DNA of 64,000 bases from Bacteroidia bacterium (GCA_002749065.1 PDTX01000004.1:1-64000); one strand, 5' to 3'; positions 35,008 through 44,824 are shown, counted from the stretch's first letter. Notes: generated by a model from the sequence alone, not told the origin. Numbers and translations: made by a program.

Positions 35008-35294
35008 GTCTTTTGATGGGAGGTATAGCGCTATGCAGGCCATCATCCTGGTGCTGATTTTAATATACTCAAGGCATTGGTAATTAGGTGGCTATTTTCT
35101 ATCTGCCCCCTTTTAGAGAGCGCATTCCCAGTCAGAGGAATCCCTATTGACAGAACCACAGGAATTCAGCGCTATTTTCACCAGCATCCCTTCCATTTAG
35201 CTTGATATTCTCCCCACTCCCCCCTTCCATCCCCCCGCTTCCAACCTTCGTCCCCCGGCCCTGCCTCTTCGCCATATTATTGCCCCGGCAAGGC
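35008..35294 (+). other. non-coding gap between regulator remnant and tpiA promoter
   Basis: Together with the repeat this forms a 488-nt stretch (34928-35415) without an intact gene. The frame running out of the repeat ends at 35083. The rest is AT-rich, then pyrimidine-rich (about 35200-35270), with no hairpin or promoter match until the tpiA promoter. Confidence 0.5.
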
Positions 35295-35324
35295 TTGCAG
35301 AATGCCCGGGAAATGCTATCTTTG
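35295..35324 (+). promoter_or_regulatory. promoter of tpiA-prmA
   Basis: TTG at 35295-35297, 19 nt, then TATCTTTG at 35317-35324. A full match to the Bacteroidota consensus, giving a leader of about 85 nt. Confidence 0.75.
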
Positions 35325-35415
35325 GGCTGGGAAAGCTGGTGTTGAGGTGTTTGGTACGGGCGGGGGCGCTGTTGCCCGCTCGCTTTATTTTCGTAACTAA
35401 ATGGATACTTGCGAT

Positions 35416-36177
35416 ATGGCAAAACGACGAATCCTTGCGGGCAACTGGAAGTGCAACCCGCTGCCGAGCCGGGGGGTGGAGCTGGCAACCAGCATCGTGC
35501 GGACCCTCGAGCACATCCCCACCAACGTGGAGCTGCTGATCTTCCCCCCGTACACGCACCTGCACATGGTGGACTTCCCCGTCCGCATATCGCTCGGCGC
35601 GCAGAACTGCGCCCGCCACGGCCTGGGGCCCTACACGGCGGACATCGCCGCGGCCATGCTCCACGACATGGGCGTGACCCACGTGCTGATCGGCCACTCG
35701 GAGCGGCGGCTCTACCACGGCGAGACGGGCGACGTGCTGGTCATGAAGATCCGCGAGGCGCGCCAGAGCGACCTGAAGATCATCTACTGCTGCGGCGAGC
35801 CGGAGGAGGTGCGCGCCCAGGGGGAGGAGGCGGCCCGCGACTACGTCATCCAGCAGATTGAGGAGGTGCTCCTACGCCTGCAGGAGGACGATAAGCACTA
35901 CATCGCCATCGCCTACGAGCCCGTCTGGGCCATCGGCACGGGCAAGACGGCCTCGCCCGAGGACGCGGAGTACATGTGCAAGGCCATCTCGGAGTGGATC
36001 GTGGAGAAGCTGGGCATCACCACCGAGGAGATGCCGGTGCTCTACGGCGGCAGCTGCAACCCCTCCAACGCCAAGGCGCTCTTCGCCCAGCCGCACATCA
36101 GCGGGGGGCTCATCGGCACGGCCTCGCTCAACGCGGCGGACTTCCTGGCGCTGGCCCAGTCCTTCCCCAGCGAGTAG
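35416..36177 (+). CDS. tpiA: triosephosphate isomerase
   Basis: Interconverts dihydroxyacetone phosphate and glyceraldehyde 3-phosphate in glycolysis. The 253 residues start at MAKRRILAGNWKCN (ATG 35416); an ATG five codons upstream is less likely. The catalytic residues are in place: Lys12 in NWKCN, His94 in IGHSERR and Glu168 in YEPVWAIGTGKTA, followed by the phosphate-binding loop region YGGSCNPSNAKAL. The stop TAG directly abuts the prmA ATG. Confidence 0.97.
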   Translation: MAKRRILAGNWKCNPLPSRGVELATSIVRTLEHIPTNVELLIFPPYTHLHMVDFPVRISLGAQNCARHGLGPYTADIAAAMLHDMGVTHVLIGHSERRLYHGETGDVLVMKIREARQSDLKIIYCCGEPEEVRAQGEEAARDYVIQQIEEVLLRLQEDDKHYIAIAYEPVWAIGTGKTASPEDAEYMCKAISEWIVEKLGITTEEMPVLYGGSCNPSNAKALFAQPHISGGLIGTASLNAADFLALAQSFPSE

Positions 36178-37029
36178 ATGGCGGGGGAGTACGTACGCGT
36201 CAGCATAGGGGTGGGCGACTGGAACCTGGTGGAGACCGGGGTGCTGCCCCAGGTGCTTGTGGATGTGGGCTTCGAGAGCACCGTCGAGGGCGACGGGGTT
36301 CTCGAGGCCTACTGCGTGCGCGGCGCCTACAGCCGCAGCGGGCTGGAGGTGGTGCTCTCCAGCTTCGAGGGGCTGACCCTCCTGGAGGAGGTGAGCATTG
36401 AGGGGCAGAACTGGAACGCGGCCTGGGAGGCCTCGGTGTCGCCTATCCGCATAGCGCGGGGCGAGACCACGGTGCTTGTCCGCGCGTCCTTCCACACGGA
36501 TTGCGCCCCGGCGACGCACGAGATCGTCGTCGACCCGAAGATGGCCTTCGGCACGGGGCATCACGCGACGACGGCCCAGGTGCTGGAGCTGATGCTCGAC
36601 CTGGAGCTGGAGGGCCGCGCGTGTCTGGACATGGGCTGCGGCACGGGCCTGCTGGCCATCCTGGCCGATAGGCTGGGCGCGCGGGCGGTGGATGCGCTGG
36701 ACATCGACCCCTGGTCGTTCGAGAGCACGACGGAGAACTGCGCGGCCAACGGGGCGAGGGGGGTCAGGCCCCTGCTCGGGGGCTTTGATGCCATTCCCCC
36801 CGGGGCCAGCTACAACTACATCTTCGCGAACATGACGCGCAACCTGCTCGTGGACCACATGGGCCTGCTGGCGGGGCATCTGAGGCCGGGCGGCGCGATG
36901 CTGGTGAGCGGTTTCTATAGTAAGGATCTGGCGGACATCCGGGCTGCGGCCGAGGGGGCGGGGCTCTCTCTGGCCGATAGCGTGGTGCGTAGCGATTGGG
37001 TCGCGGCCCGCTTGCAGGGGGGGTGCTAG
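36178..37029 (+). CDS. prmA: ribosomal protein L11 methyltransferase
   Basis: S-adenosylmethionine-dependent trimethylation of ribosomal protein L11. The N-terminal substrate-recognition part (about residues 1-110) is followed by KMAFGTGHHATT (about 120-131), motif I CLDMGCGTGLLAILADRLGA (about 147-166) and the motif IV equivalent YIFANMTRNLLVDHM. The 283 residues are typical. Its ATG is immediately after the tpiA stop (TAGATG), so translation is probably coupled. Confidence 0.93.
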   Translation: MAGEYVRVSIGVGDWNLVETGVLPQVLVDVGFESTVEGDGVLEAYCVRGAYSRSGLEVVLSSFEGLTLLEEVSIEGQNWNAAWEASVSPIRIARGETTVLVRASFHTDCAPATHEIVVDPKMAFGTGHHATTAQVLELMLDLELEGRACLDMGCGTGLLAILADRLGARAVDALDIDPWSFESTTENCAANGARGVRPLLGGFDAIPPGASYNYIFANMTRNLLVDHMGLLAGHLRPGGAMLVSGFYSKDLADIRAAAEGAGLSLADSVVRSDWVAARLQGGC

Positions 37030-37044
37030 GGTAATTTATAAGGG

Positions 37045-40000
37045 ATGATACGTATGCGGTTTTTTCCTCGAGGTGGTTTTCTATCCGCGCTCTCCGTGGG
37101 GGGGGGCGTTCTGCTGCTGGCCCTGCTGCTGGGCTACGTGCTCACCAGCCGCGCGGCCTACGACGGCTCGAAGTACTTCTCGGGGCTTGACGAGAAGTTC
37201 CCCAAGGAGTACGAGACCGTGCTGCGCGCCTCGGGCAAGCTGCAGGACGACCTGGAGCGGCAGCAGCGGCAGTTTGCCGACCTGTGGAAGGCGAGCACCC
37301 TTTCGCCCGACGACAAGCAGCGCCTCATGGACCTCTCGTCGGAGATGGTGCGGGCGACCCACGAGAACCGCAGCTACTTCCTGGCCTGGCAGCGCATGAT
37401 GATCGAGATGCTGGGCGGGGAGGGCAAGCCGGAGTACTTCGACACCCTGCTGAACATCGTGGAGCTGGTGGTGCAGAACCGCCGCATCTTCCCGCAGGAG
37501 CAGCTCAACCTGCTGAAGAATACGTACGGCCTGTTCAAGGATGGGCTGCTCAACCGGGCCCCCACCTTCGCCTGGTCGCTCCTGCCGGGGGGGGGCAAGC
37601 CCCGGGTGGAGTTCGAGCCCTCGCTGCGCTACGAGTTCGACGGGGTGAGCCTCATGTGCAAGGGGCGCACCGACAGCATCATGCTCCACAGGACATCGGG
37701 GAGCTACGACCCCTTCACCCGGCTGTGGCAGGGGGAGGGCGGGGAGGTCTACTGGGAGCGCAGCGGCTTCTCGCCCGAGGAGGTCAAGGTGCGCCTCGCG
37801 GACTACAGCATCGACATGCGGAAGGAGCGCTACAAGGCCGATTCGGTCATGTTCATGAACCGGAACTTCCTGGACCGGGAGATCGCCGGGAGCTTCGAGG
37901 AGCTGCTCACCTCCGATGGCGATTCGCTCAATGTGCGCTACCCGCTCTTCAAGTCCTTCGAGCAGGACCTGAGCCTGCGCAACATGGTGGAGGGCGTGAA
38001 GTTCCGGGGCGGGTGCGAGATGCGCGGCAGCTGGCTGGTGGGGCTCGGCAGCGCGGCCAACCCGGCGCTCTTCGAGCTGAGCCGGGAGGGCAAGCTGATG
38101 TTCCGGGTGCGGACCGAGCGGATGGCCTTCAGCCAGCGGAACATGGTGTCCGACTTCGCGCAGATCACCATCTACCGGGACGAGGACTCGCTCTACCACT
38201 CGGGCCTGCGCTTCCTCTACAGCGATGAGAAGAAGGAGGTGCGCCTGAGCCCCACCAAGCTCCTGATCACGCGCAGCCCGATGTACAGCTCCTACCACCG
38301 GATGACGATCTACTTCGACGAGATCAAGTGGCAGCTCGACGACCAGAAGATCATCTTCGGCCCGCGGCTGGGGGCCAACCGCGCCCAGGCCAAGTTCCTC
38401 TCGGACAACTACTTCGACCCCCAGGAGTTCGACCAGATGATGGCCTCCGGCACGCGGCATCCCATCTACGAGCTGCTGGAGTACGCCTACAAGGTGCGCT
38501 CGAGCACCTTCCCGATAGACCGCTACGCCAGCTTCCTGGGCTACCCGCGGCATAAGGTCAAGCAGGAGCTGATGAACATGGCCGTGCAGGGCATCATCAT
38601 CTACAACGTCTCGGAGCAGAGCGTCACCCTGCTGCCCAAGCTCTACAGCATGGTCAACGCCAGCCGCAAGAAGGTGGACTACGACGCGCTGAGCTTCTCC
38701 TCGACCGCGGGCAAGGACCGGGCCAACGCGGTGCTGGACCTGGCGAGCATGGACCTGAACGTCTACGCCGTCTCGACGGTCAACGTCTCTGACTCGCAGA
38801 ACGTCCGCATCCGCCCCAGCGGTCGCTTCCTGAAGATGGGCAAGAACCGCAACATGGAGTTCGACGGGGCCGTGGAGGCCGGCCAGTTCACCTTCATAGG
38901 CAAGGGGATAGCCTTCAACTACGCGGACTACACCCTGAACCTCGACACGGTGGAGACGGCCGAGATCACCGTGGAGGAGGACTCGCTCGACTACACCGGA
39001 CGGCCCTTCCGCTCGAAGGTGACCTCCAAGCTGCACCGCCTCTCGGGGACGGTGCAGATCGACGACCCCAGCAACAAGAGCGGCCTCAAGCGCAACGAGG
39101 ACTACCCGATATTCGACTGCACGGAGACCTCCTTCGTCTACTACAACGGGGAGGAGAACAACGGCGGGGTGTACGACAAGGAGCGCTTCAACTTCGCCGT
39201 CAAGCCCTTCACCATCAAGAACATGAACCACCTGGCCAAGCGCGACCTCCACTTCGAGGGCAAGCTCCGCTCCGGCGGCGTATTCCCCGACCTGGAGGAC
39301 ACCCTGCGGGTGCAGCCCGACATGTCGCTGGGCTTCGTCCACCCCGCGCCCGACGGGGGCCTGCCGCTCTACGGTGGCAAGGGCCGCTTCTACAGCGACC
39401 TCAACCTCTCCAACGCGGGCCTCAAGGGCGCGGGCAAGCTCACCTACCTGACCTCCACGACCACCTCCCCGGAGTTCACCTTCTTCCCCGACTCCACCCG
39501 CGCCATCTCCTCCCAGTTCGACATCGAGGAGACCGTCCACGACAGCGTGTCCATCCCCGAGGTCCACGGTACGCGCCACGAGATCACCTGGAAGCCCAAC
39601 GAGGACGTATTCTACGCGCGTAGGGGCCAGGAGGACTTCAGCATGTACAAGGGCCTGGGCAAGTTCAGCGGCGACTACATGCTCCGCCCCGGGGGCCTGG
39701 ATGGGCGCGGCACCATGAAGATGGACAAGGGCCACATCAGCTCGGAGGGATTCACCTTCGAGGTGAGCAAGTGGAGGGCCGACACGCTCACGGCCAAGTT
39801 CACCGGCGACAACAAGGACCTCTACGCCTTCACCTCCGGCCAGCTCTCCGGCCAGTACGACTACAACACCGAGACGGGCAGCTTCACCAGCGTGGGGGAC
39901 TCCATCCCCGGCAAGCTCGAGGCGCTGCAGTATGAGGCCCACGCCGACCACATCGAGTGGGTAAAGCGGCAGAACCTCCTGCGCTTCACCAGCGCGGGCC

Positions 40001-42084
40001 AGCAGCGGGCCGTGGCCAACGGGGCCTTCAGCGTGCGCGACATGAAGGACAGGGACAGCGTGCCCCCCGGATCGGTCTTCTACAGCGTGAAGCCCGGGGA
40101 GGACTCCATCTACTTCATGAGCCCAACGGCCACCTACGACCTCAACACCTCGCGCCTGAGCGCCGAGTCCGTGGAGCACATCCTGGTGGCCGACGCCCGC
40201 GTATTCCCGCCCCGGGGGCACGTCAACGTCACCCCGGCAGAGCGTATACGCAGCTTCAGCAGCGCCAAGTTCGAGGCCAGCACGGAGAACCGCTGGCACC
40301 AGTTCTACGACGCGAGCTTCTCCCCCTACTCGCGCTTCGCCTACGGGGCCAAGGGGAAGATTGACTACGTGGATGCCCACGGGGGGCGGCAGGCCATCAA
40401 GCTGGACACCATCCATGCCACCCGGCCCGACAGCGGCAGCTACACCGTGGCCCGGGGCTACATCGCCCCCCACCAGAAGTTCAAGCTCTCGCCGGAGTTC
40501 AGCTTCGAGGGGAAGGTCAACATCTCGGCCCGCGACTCCCTCTACGAGTTCGACGGGGGGGCCCGCCCGCTCTACAGCTGCGAGGGCATGCTGGCCGAGC
40601 GGATACGCTTCCGCACGCGCATCGACGCGGACAGCATCATGATCCCCCTCCCCTTCCCGCCCAAGGACATCAACGACGGATGGCTCATCTCCGGCACCGT
40701 GCTCTCCTACGACTCCATGCACGTCTACCCGGCCTTCGTCACCCCCCGCTTCAGCCACGACGACGGGGCCTTCAGCCAGCCGAGCGGCTTCCTGAGCTAC
40801 GACCGGCGGGTGGGCCGCTTCGTGGCCGCCGACTCGGCCGTGTTCAGCGACCCCGGGAAAATCGGCTACCGCATTGAGCTGGCCCGGGACGGCTGCCGCC
40901 TCTACACCAGCGGCCTGATACGCATGCCCTTCGACATCCCGCGGGTCGACATCCACACCACCGGGCGGATAATCCACGACGTGGCCGATAGCTCCCAGAG
41001 CATGAGCCTGTTCCTCGACCTCGACTTCCACTTCAGCAAGAAGGCCCTCAAGCTGATGGCCGAGCGGCTGCTCGGCGAGCCGGGCCTGGTGGTGCTCGAC
41101 CAGACCCAGCTGCTCTACCTCGACGGCCTGAAGGAGCGCCTCGACTCCACGCGCTACAAGGCCATACTCCGGAAGATCGAGAAGTACGGCCAGTACAAGG
41201 ACCCCATAGAGGGCTTCGAGCCGACCATCAGCTTCGCCAACCTCCGCATGCGCTGGGACCAGGGCCAACGCTCCGTGGTGAGCGTCGGGCGGCTGGGGAT
41301 AGGCTCCATCGCGGGCATACCCGTGCAGCGCAAGGTCGACGGCTTCCTGGAGTTCTACCGCGACTACACGGGCGATAGGTTCACCCTCTACATCCAGGTT
41401 AGGCCCAACGAGTTCTTCATCTTCACGGACTACGGCGAGAACATGGTGGTCAACTCCTCCGACCCGAAGTTCATGGAGATTATCAAGGAGACCAAGCGCA
41501 GCAGCCGGAAGGCCAAGCGTAAGCGCGGGCAGCGGAAGTTCATGTACGCCGACGGCACGACCTCGGACATGGCCAAGGCGGTACGTCGCTACCGCATCCT
41601 CCAGGGTGAGGACGTGGAGGAGGAGGAAGAGGAGGTACGCCGATTCCCCCTACGGCCTGTGCCGAGCGGTGCGGATAGCCTGGACGCGCCGGATTCCGCC
41701 ACCATGCAGCTCGATACGATGACGCTTCGGGGTATTGAGCCGGCCACCGAGCCGGTCGCGCCACCCGCTAGCGATAGCGCCAGCGCGCCCGGCGTGGTTC
41801 CGGTGATGGTGCCGCCGGCCGAGCCCCCGGCTGCTCCCGAGCCTGAGCCAGTTGTCGCGCCGCCCGCCGAGCCCCCGGTTGCGCCTGAGCCCGCTCCCGA
41901 GCCTGAGCCCGCCCCCGAGCCGGTCCGCGAGCCTGAGCCCGTTGCCGAGCCGCCCGCCGAGGCCCCGCGCCCGGCCGAGCCTGAGCCCGCTCCTGAACCA
42001 GCCTCCAAGCCTGACAGCTCCGAGAGCGAGCCACCGTCGGAGAAGTCGGAGCCTGAAGCGTCTGAAGCGGAAGAGGAGGAGTAA
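37045..42084 (+). CDS. very large membrane-anchored envelope protein, unknown function
   Basis: A 1679-residue protein. One N-terminal membrane segment (about residues 14-34) is followed by a helical region (about 40-170) and then more than 1300 residues of repetitive beta-strand pattern with motifs such as FEGKVNISARDSLYEFDG, FIGKGIAFNYADYTLNLD and GVKFRGGCEMRGSW. The C-terminal about 110 residues are low complexity, dominated by EP, AP and PP pairs and ending in a Glu-rich tail. No named domain is recognised. The alternating 'strand-turn-strand' signature with an N-terminal anchor resembles OstA/LptC-like or AsmA/TamB-like lipid-conduit proteins; that is an inference. It lies 15 nt after prmA, and the next gene begins 1 nt after its stop. 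The start may be ATG 37045 or 37054. Confidence 0.8.
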   Translation: MIRMRFFPRGGFLSALSVGGGVLLLALLLGYVLTSRAAYDGSKYFSGLDEKFPKEYETVLRASGKLQDDLERQQRQFADLWKASTLSPDDKQRLMDLSSEMVRATHENRSYFLAWQRMMIEMLGGEGKPEYFDTLLNIVELVVQNRRIFPQEQLNLLKNTYGLFKDGLLNRAPTFAWSLLPGGGKPRVEFEPSLRYEFDGVSLMCKGRTDSIMLHRTSGSYDPFTRLWQGEGGEVYWERSGFSPEEVKVRLADYSIDMRKERYKADSVMFMNRNFLDREIAGSFEELLTSDGDSLNVRYPLFKSFEQDLSLRNMVEGVKFRGGCEMRGSWLVGLGSAANPALFELSREGKLMFRVRTERMAFSQRNMVSDFAQITIYRDEDSLYHSGLRFLYSDEKKEVRLSPTKLLITRSPMYSSYHRMTIYFDEIKWQLDDQKIIFGPRLGANRAQAKFLSDNYFDPQEFDQMMASGTRHPIYELLEYAYKVRSSTFPIDRYASFLGYPRHKVKQELMNMAVQGIIIYNVSEQSVTLLPKLYSMVNASRKKVDYDALSFSSTAGKDRANAVLDLASMDLNVYAVSTVNVSDSQNVRIRPSGRFLKMGKNRNMEFDGAVEAGQFTFIGKGIAFNYADYTLNLDTVETAEITVEEDSLDYTGRPFRSKVTSKLHRLSGTVQIDDPSNKSGLKRNEDYPIFDCTETSFVYYNGEENNGGVYDKERFNFAVKPFTIKNMNHLAKRDLHFEGKLRSGGVFPDLEDTLRVQPDMSLGFVHPAPDGGLPLYGGKGRFYSDLNLSNAGLKGAGKLTYLTSTTTSPEFTFFPDSTRAISSQFDIEETVHDSVSIPEVHGTRHEITWKPNEDVFYARRGQEDFSMYKGLGKFSGDYMLRPGGLDGRGTMKMDKGHISSEGFTFEVSKWRADTLTAKFTGDNKDLYAFTSGQLSGQYDYNTETGSFTSVGDSIPGKLEALQYEAHADHIEWVKRQNLLRFTSAGQQRAVANGAFSVRDMKDRDSVPPGSVFYSVKPGEDSIYFMSPTATYDLNTSRLSAESVEHILVADARVFPPRGHVNVTPAERIRSFSSAKFEASTENRWHQFYDASFSPYSRFAYGAKGKIDYVDAHGGRQAIKLDTIHATRPDSGSYTVARGYIAPHQKFKLSPEFSFEGKVNISARDSLYEFDGGARPLYSCEGMLAERIRFRTRIDADSIMIPLPFPPKDINDGWLISGTVLSYDSMHVYPAFVTPRFSHDDGAFSQPSGFLSYDRRVGRFVAADSAVFSDPGKIGYRIELARDGCRLYTSGLIRMPFDIPRVDIHTTGRIIHDVADSSQSMSLFLDLDFHFSKKALKLMAERLLGEPGLVVLDQTQLLYLDGLKERLDSTRYKAILRKIEKYGQYKDPIEGFEPTISFANLRMRWDQGQRSVVSVGRLGIGSIAGIPVQRKVDGFLEFYRDYTGDRFTLYIQVRPNEFFIFTDYGENMVVNSSDPKFMEIIKETKRSSRKAKRKRGQRKFMYADGTTSDMAKAVRRYRILQGEDVEEEEEEVRRFPLRPVPSGADSLDAPDSATMQLDTMTLRGIEPATEPVAPPASDSASAPGVVPVMVPPAEPPAAPEPEPVVAPPAEPPVAPEPAPEPEPAPEPVREPEPVAEPPAEAPRPAEPEPAPEPASKPDSSESEPPSEKSEPEASEAEEEE

Positions 42085-42085
42085 C

Positions 42086-44764
42086 ATGCCCACCACGAGG
42101 GTCTGGCGGCGAGCCATTGTTCTGCTAGCCCTGCTGCTAGCCTTCTCGACGCTTCGGGCCGCACCAGTGGGGCTCGAGCGGGCCAGGGCCATAGCCGCCT
42201 CCCACCCCGCGCTGTCCCGCACCCGGGGGGAAAGCCCCGCCCTGGTCTACGCAGTCGGCCATCAGGCGACGCGGGGCGGCGGCACGAGCGATACCCTCGC
42301 GGACCTCTACGTCTTCGCCCACCGTGGTCAGCCGGGCTTCGTGATGGTGGCGGGCGACGACAGGTTGCCGGGCGTTCTGGCCTACTCCTCCGAGGCGAGC
42401 TTTGCCGCGGAGTCAATTCCCGTCCAGCTTCAGGACCTCCTCACCGGCTACTCGAAGCTGCTGACCCGGCAGAGGACGCACAAGCAGTCCATTCCCCCGG
42501 CCGAGCCCGGCGTGCGCTGGGAGACCGTATCGCCCCTGCTGCGCAATGCCCAGGGGCGCACCATCATCTGGGGCCAGCTCGAACCCTTCAGCAACGACGC
42601 GCCCTTCGTGCAGGGGGCGGACGGGGAGCCCGTGCACGCCCCATCGGGCTGCGTGGCGACGGCCCTCGGCCAGATAATGTACTACCACCAATGGCCGAAG
42701 AGGGCCCGCGGGGAGGGGGCGTACAGCGTGAGCGGCGTGCGGAAAAAGACGCTAACGCTCGGCAGGCGGGCCTACGAGTGGTCGCGGATGCGGCCCTACT
42801 ACGAGCCCCGCAGCTACTCCCGGGCCTCGGCCGACGCGGTGTCCTACCTCATGAAGGAGCTCGGGGCCGCCCTCCACATGCACTACACGCCCACCGGGAG
42901 CGGCAGCCTGGGCAATAAGCCCCTGCACGCCATGGTCAGCCACTTCGGCTACAGCCCCGCCACGCGCCTTGTCAGCCCGGCCTCGATGCCCCCCCTGGCC
43001 TTCCTCTACGCCCTGCACGACGAGCTGCTGGCCGGTCGCCCCATCTACGTGCAGGGCTTCAACCACGCCGGGGGGCACGCCTTCGTCTGCGACGGGGTGG
43101 ACGATAAGGGGTACTTCCACCTGAACTGGGGCTGGGACGGACTGGCCAACGGCTACTACCTCATCTCCGCGCTCGTCCCGACGATGGCCGGGGTCGGGGC
43201 CCAGGCCATGGGCTCCTTCGGCGTGGAGATGTCGGTGCTGCTGGGCCTGGAGCCAGCCAAGGGGGAATGGGCGAGCCGGGAGACCCCGCGCCTGAGCTTC
43301 GAGACCCTCGAGATGGAGGGCGGGCAGTACAGCCACCGGAACGGCGAGCTGCGGGTCGAGATGAAGGGCCTGTCCAACCAGACCCTCGGGAAGGCCAAAG
43401 GGGAGGTGGCCCTCGCCCTGACGGACGAAACCGGGGCCTTCATCGCCCGGGTGTCGCGCCCCCTGCCCCTGACCATCCCCGCGCAGAACCTGCTGCCGCG
43501 CCACTCCTTCAGCGTGCAGCTGCGCTCCCTACCCAGCCTGGGGACCTACCGCTTGCGCCCCGTATTCCGCTTCTCCGAGGCGGAGGCCTGGAGCGTGGTC
43601 GGGCATCTCCACCACCGGGTCGACTGGTCGCTGCGGGTGGAGAAGGGGCGCGTGATGGTCTCCCGTGCCGGCTCCCCGCCCCAGCTAGTGGTCAGCATCG
43701 AGAGCCCCGAGGCCCTGGTGAAGGGGCGCGAAAACCCCCTGCGGCTCCGCGTGGTCAATGCGGGCGATACCCCCTACGCCTCCTACCTGGGCATGGCCCT
43801 GACACGGAGGCGGACCGACCCCCTGCCGCCCGTGGGCAGGTGGGTCAGCGCATCCCGCTCGGTGAGCATCGACGGGCATACCGCCCAGACCATCGAGACG
43901 CAGCTCTACGTCCCGAAGGACCTACCGTCCACCGCCTACCTGCATCTGCTCTTCGATGAGGCCAACGGGCCATCCCGCCTCGACACCAAGGCCAAGGACG
44001 GAATTCCCCGAACCCCTCTGACCATCCTCCCCGTTGAGCTGCGGCCGCCCGGCAGCAAGCTCAGCATCCTGCCGCCCCTTGCCGGGATGCCCGCCATCAC
44101 CCAGGGGACCAAGCCCATGAACTTCGCCCTTCGGGCCCATCAGGCGCGGGTGCGCCCCGGGCGAGGGGTGGTCTTCGTGGCCACCGTCCGCGCCTCCAAC
44201 GCCACGCGGCGAAGCGCGCAGATGGCCCTGGGGATATTCGCGCGCAAGGGGGCGAACCCCCTGTGGGTGCGGACCGAAGCCTGGGCGGTGGACATGCGAC
44301 GGCGCGACCATGCGGCCTTCACCCTGGGCTTTGCCGCCCCCTACAGGGCGGGCGACTACACGCTCAAGCTCGCCCCCATGCGGGCCGGTAGGCCGCAGTG
44401 GACTCGCGCCATGCTGTCCTTCCCCTTCAGCGTGGGCGATTTCCCCTGGCAACCCCCGTCCGCCTCCGCCCCGGAGGGCATCATCGAGCCGGGCTTCGAC
44501 ATGCCGAGCCCCGTGCCAAAGGCCACCAGCGTGACTGCCCACCCCAACCCCGCCCGGGATAGGCTCGTGGTGACCTCATCCGCCTCGCCCATCCGCGCCC
44601 TCTCGCTCCACGGCCTCGATGGGCGGCCACACCTCCGGCAGGTGCTCCCCGCCCCGGCGCTGCGCTCCCAGCTCGCCCTCCCGCCATCCCTCCCGCGGGG
44701 GCTTTACATCCTCCGGCTGGAGACCGATGAGGGGCCGCGCAGCCTGCAAATCCTGCTGGAGTAG
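42086..44764 (+). CDS. C10 family cysteine protease with T9SS type A sorting domain (PrtT-like)
   Basis: Predicted secreted streptopain-type protease of 892 residues. The order is: signal peptide (about 1-28), Spi-type propeptide (about 30-140), C10 catalytic domain (about 150-395) with nucleophile Cys189 in SGCVATALGQIMYYH and catalytic His331 in NHAGGHAFVCDG, followed by LNWGWDGLANGYYLIS. A long beta-rich region (about 400-810) leads to the C-terminal Por secretion signal starting at AHPNPARDRLVV. The start at ATG 42086 gives a clean signal peptide; the frame is open 78 codons further upstream but there it overlaps the preceding gene. PrtT of Porphyromonas gingivalis has the same fold, so a role in protein degradation outside the cell is likely. 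Confidence 0.92.
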   Translation: MPTTRVWRRAIVLLALLLAFSTLRAAPVGLERARAIAASHPALSRTRGESPALVYAVGHQATRGGGTSDTLADLYVFAHRGQPGFVMVAGDDRLPGVLAYSSEASFAAESIPVQLQDLLTGYSKLLTRQRTHKQSIPPAEPGVRWETVSPLLRNAQGRTIIWGQLEPFSNDAPFVQGADGEPVHAPSGCVATALGQIMYYHQWPKRARGEGAYSVSGVRKKTLTLGRRAYEWSRMRPYYEPRSYSRASADAVSYLMKELGAALHMHYTPTGSGSLGNKPLHAMVSHFGYSPATRLVSPASMPPLAFLYALHDELLAGRPIYVQGFNHAGGHAFVCDGVDDKGYFHLNWGWDGLANGYYLISALVPTMAGVGAQAMGSFGVEMSVLLGLEPAKGEWASRETPRLSFETLEMEGGQYSHRNGELRVEMKGLSNQTLGKAKGEVALALTDETGAFIARVSRPLPLTIPAQNLLPRHSFSVQLRSLPSLGTYRLRPVFRFSEAEAWSVVGHLHHRVDWSLRVEKGRVMVSRAGSPPQLVVSIESPEALVKGRENPLRLRVVNAGDTPYASYLGMALTRRRTDPLPPVGRWVSASRSVSIDGHTAQTIETQLYVPKDLPSTAYLHLLFDEANGPSRLDTKAKDGIPRTPLTILPVELRPPGSKLSILPPLAGMPAITQGTKPMNFALRAHQARVRPGRGVVFVATVRASNATRRSAQMALGIFARKGANPLWVRTEAWAVDMRRRDHAAFTLGFAAPYRAGDYTLKLAPMRAGRPQWTRAMLSFPFSVGDFPWQPPSASAPEGIIEPGFDMPSPVPKATSVTAHPNPARDRLVVTSSASPIRALSLHGLDGRPHLRQVLPAPALRSQLALPPSLPRGLYILRLETDEGPRSLQILLE

Positions 44765-44824
44765 CCCCCTCGGCCCGGAAGCGCGGGAAATGCCGCTGCC
44801 CCCCGTTTTTTTGGCCGTAGGGGC

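Noticed and set aside
34961..35083. A separate 40-codon gene starting at the MSDI repeat
   Set aside because: No promoter or start context; the frame continues from the preceding remnant across its stop and is better explained as decay of a linker or as DNA-level repeats.
37081..41268. A 1395-codon open frame antisense to the giant envelope protein gene
   Set aside because: It is a by-product of GC-rich, stop-poor codon use; its translation is low complexity (Val, Leu, His, Glu) with no domain, while the plus-strand frame has a membrane anchor and ordered repeats.
41852..42085. Upstream extension of the C10 protease gene into the giant protein gene
   Set aside because: It overlaps the Pro/Glu tail in another frame and is Arg/Pro/Ser low complexity; the ATG at 42086 gives a proper signal peptide.
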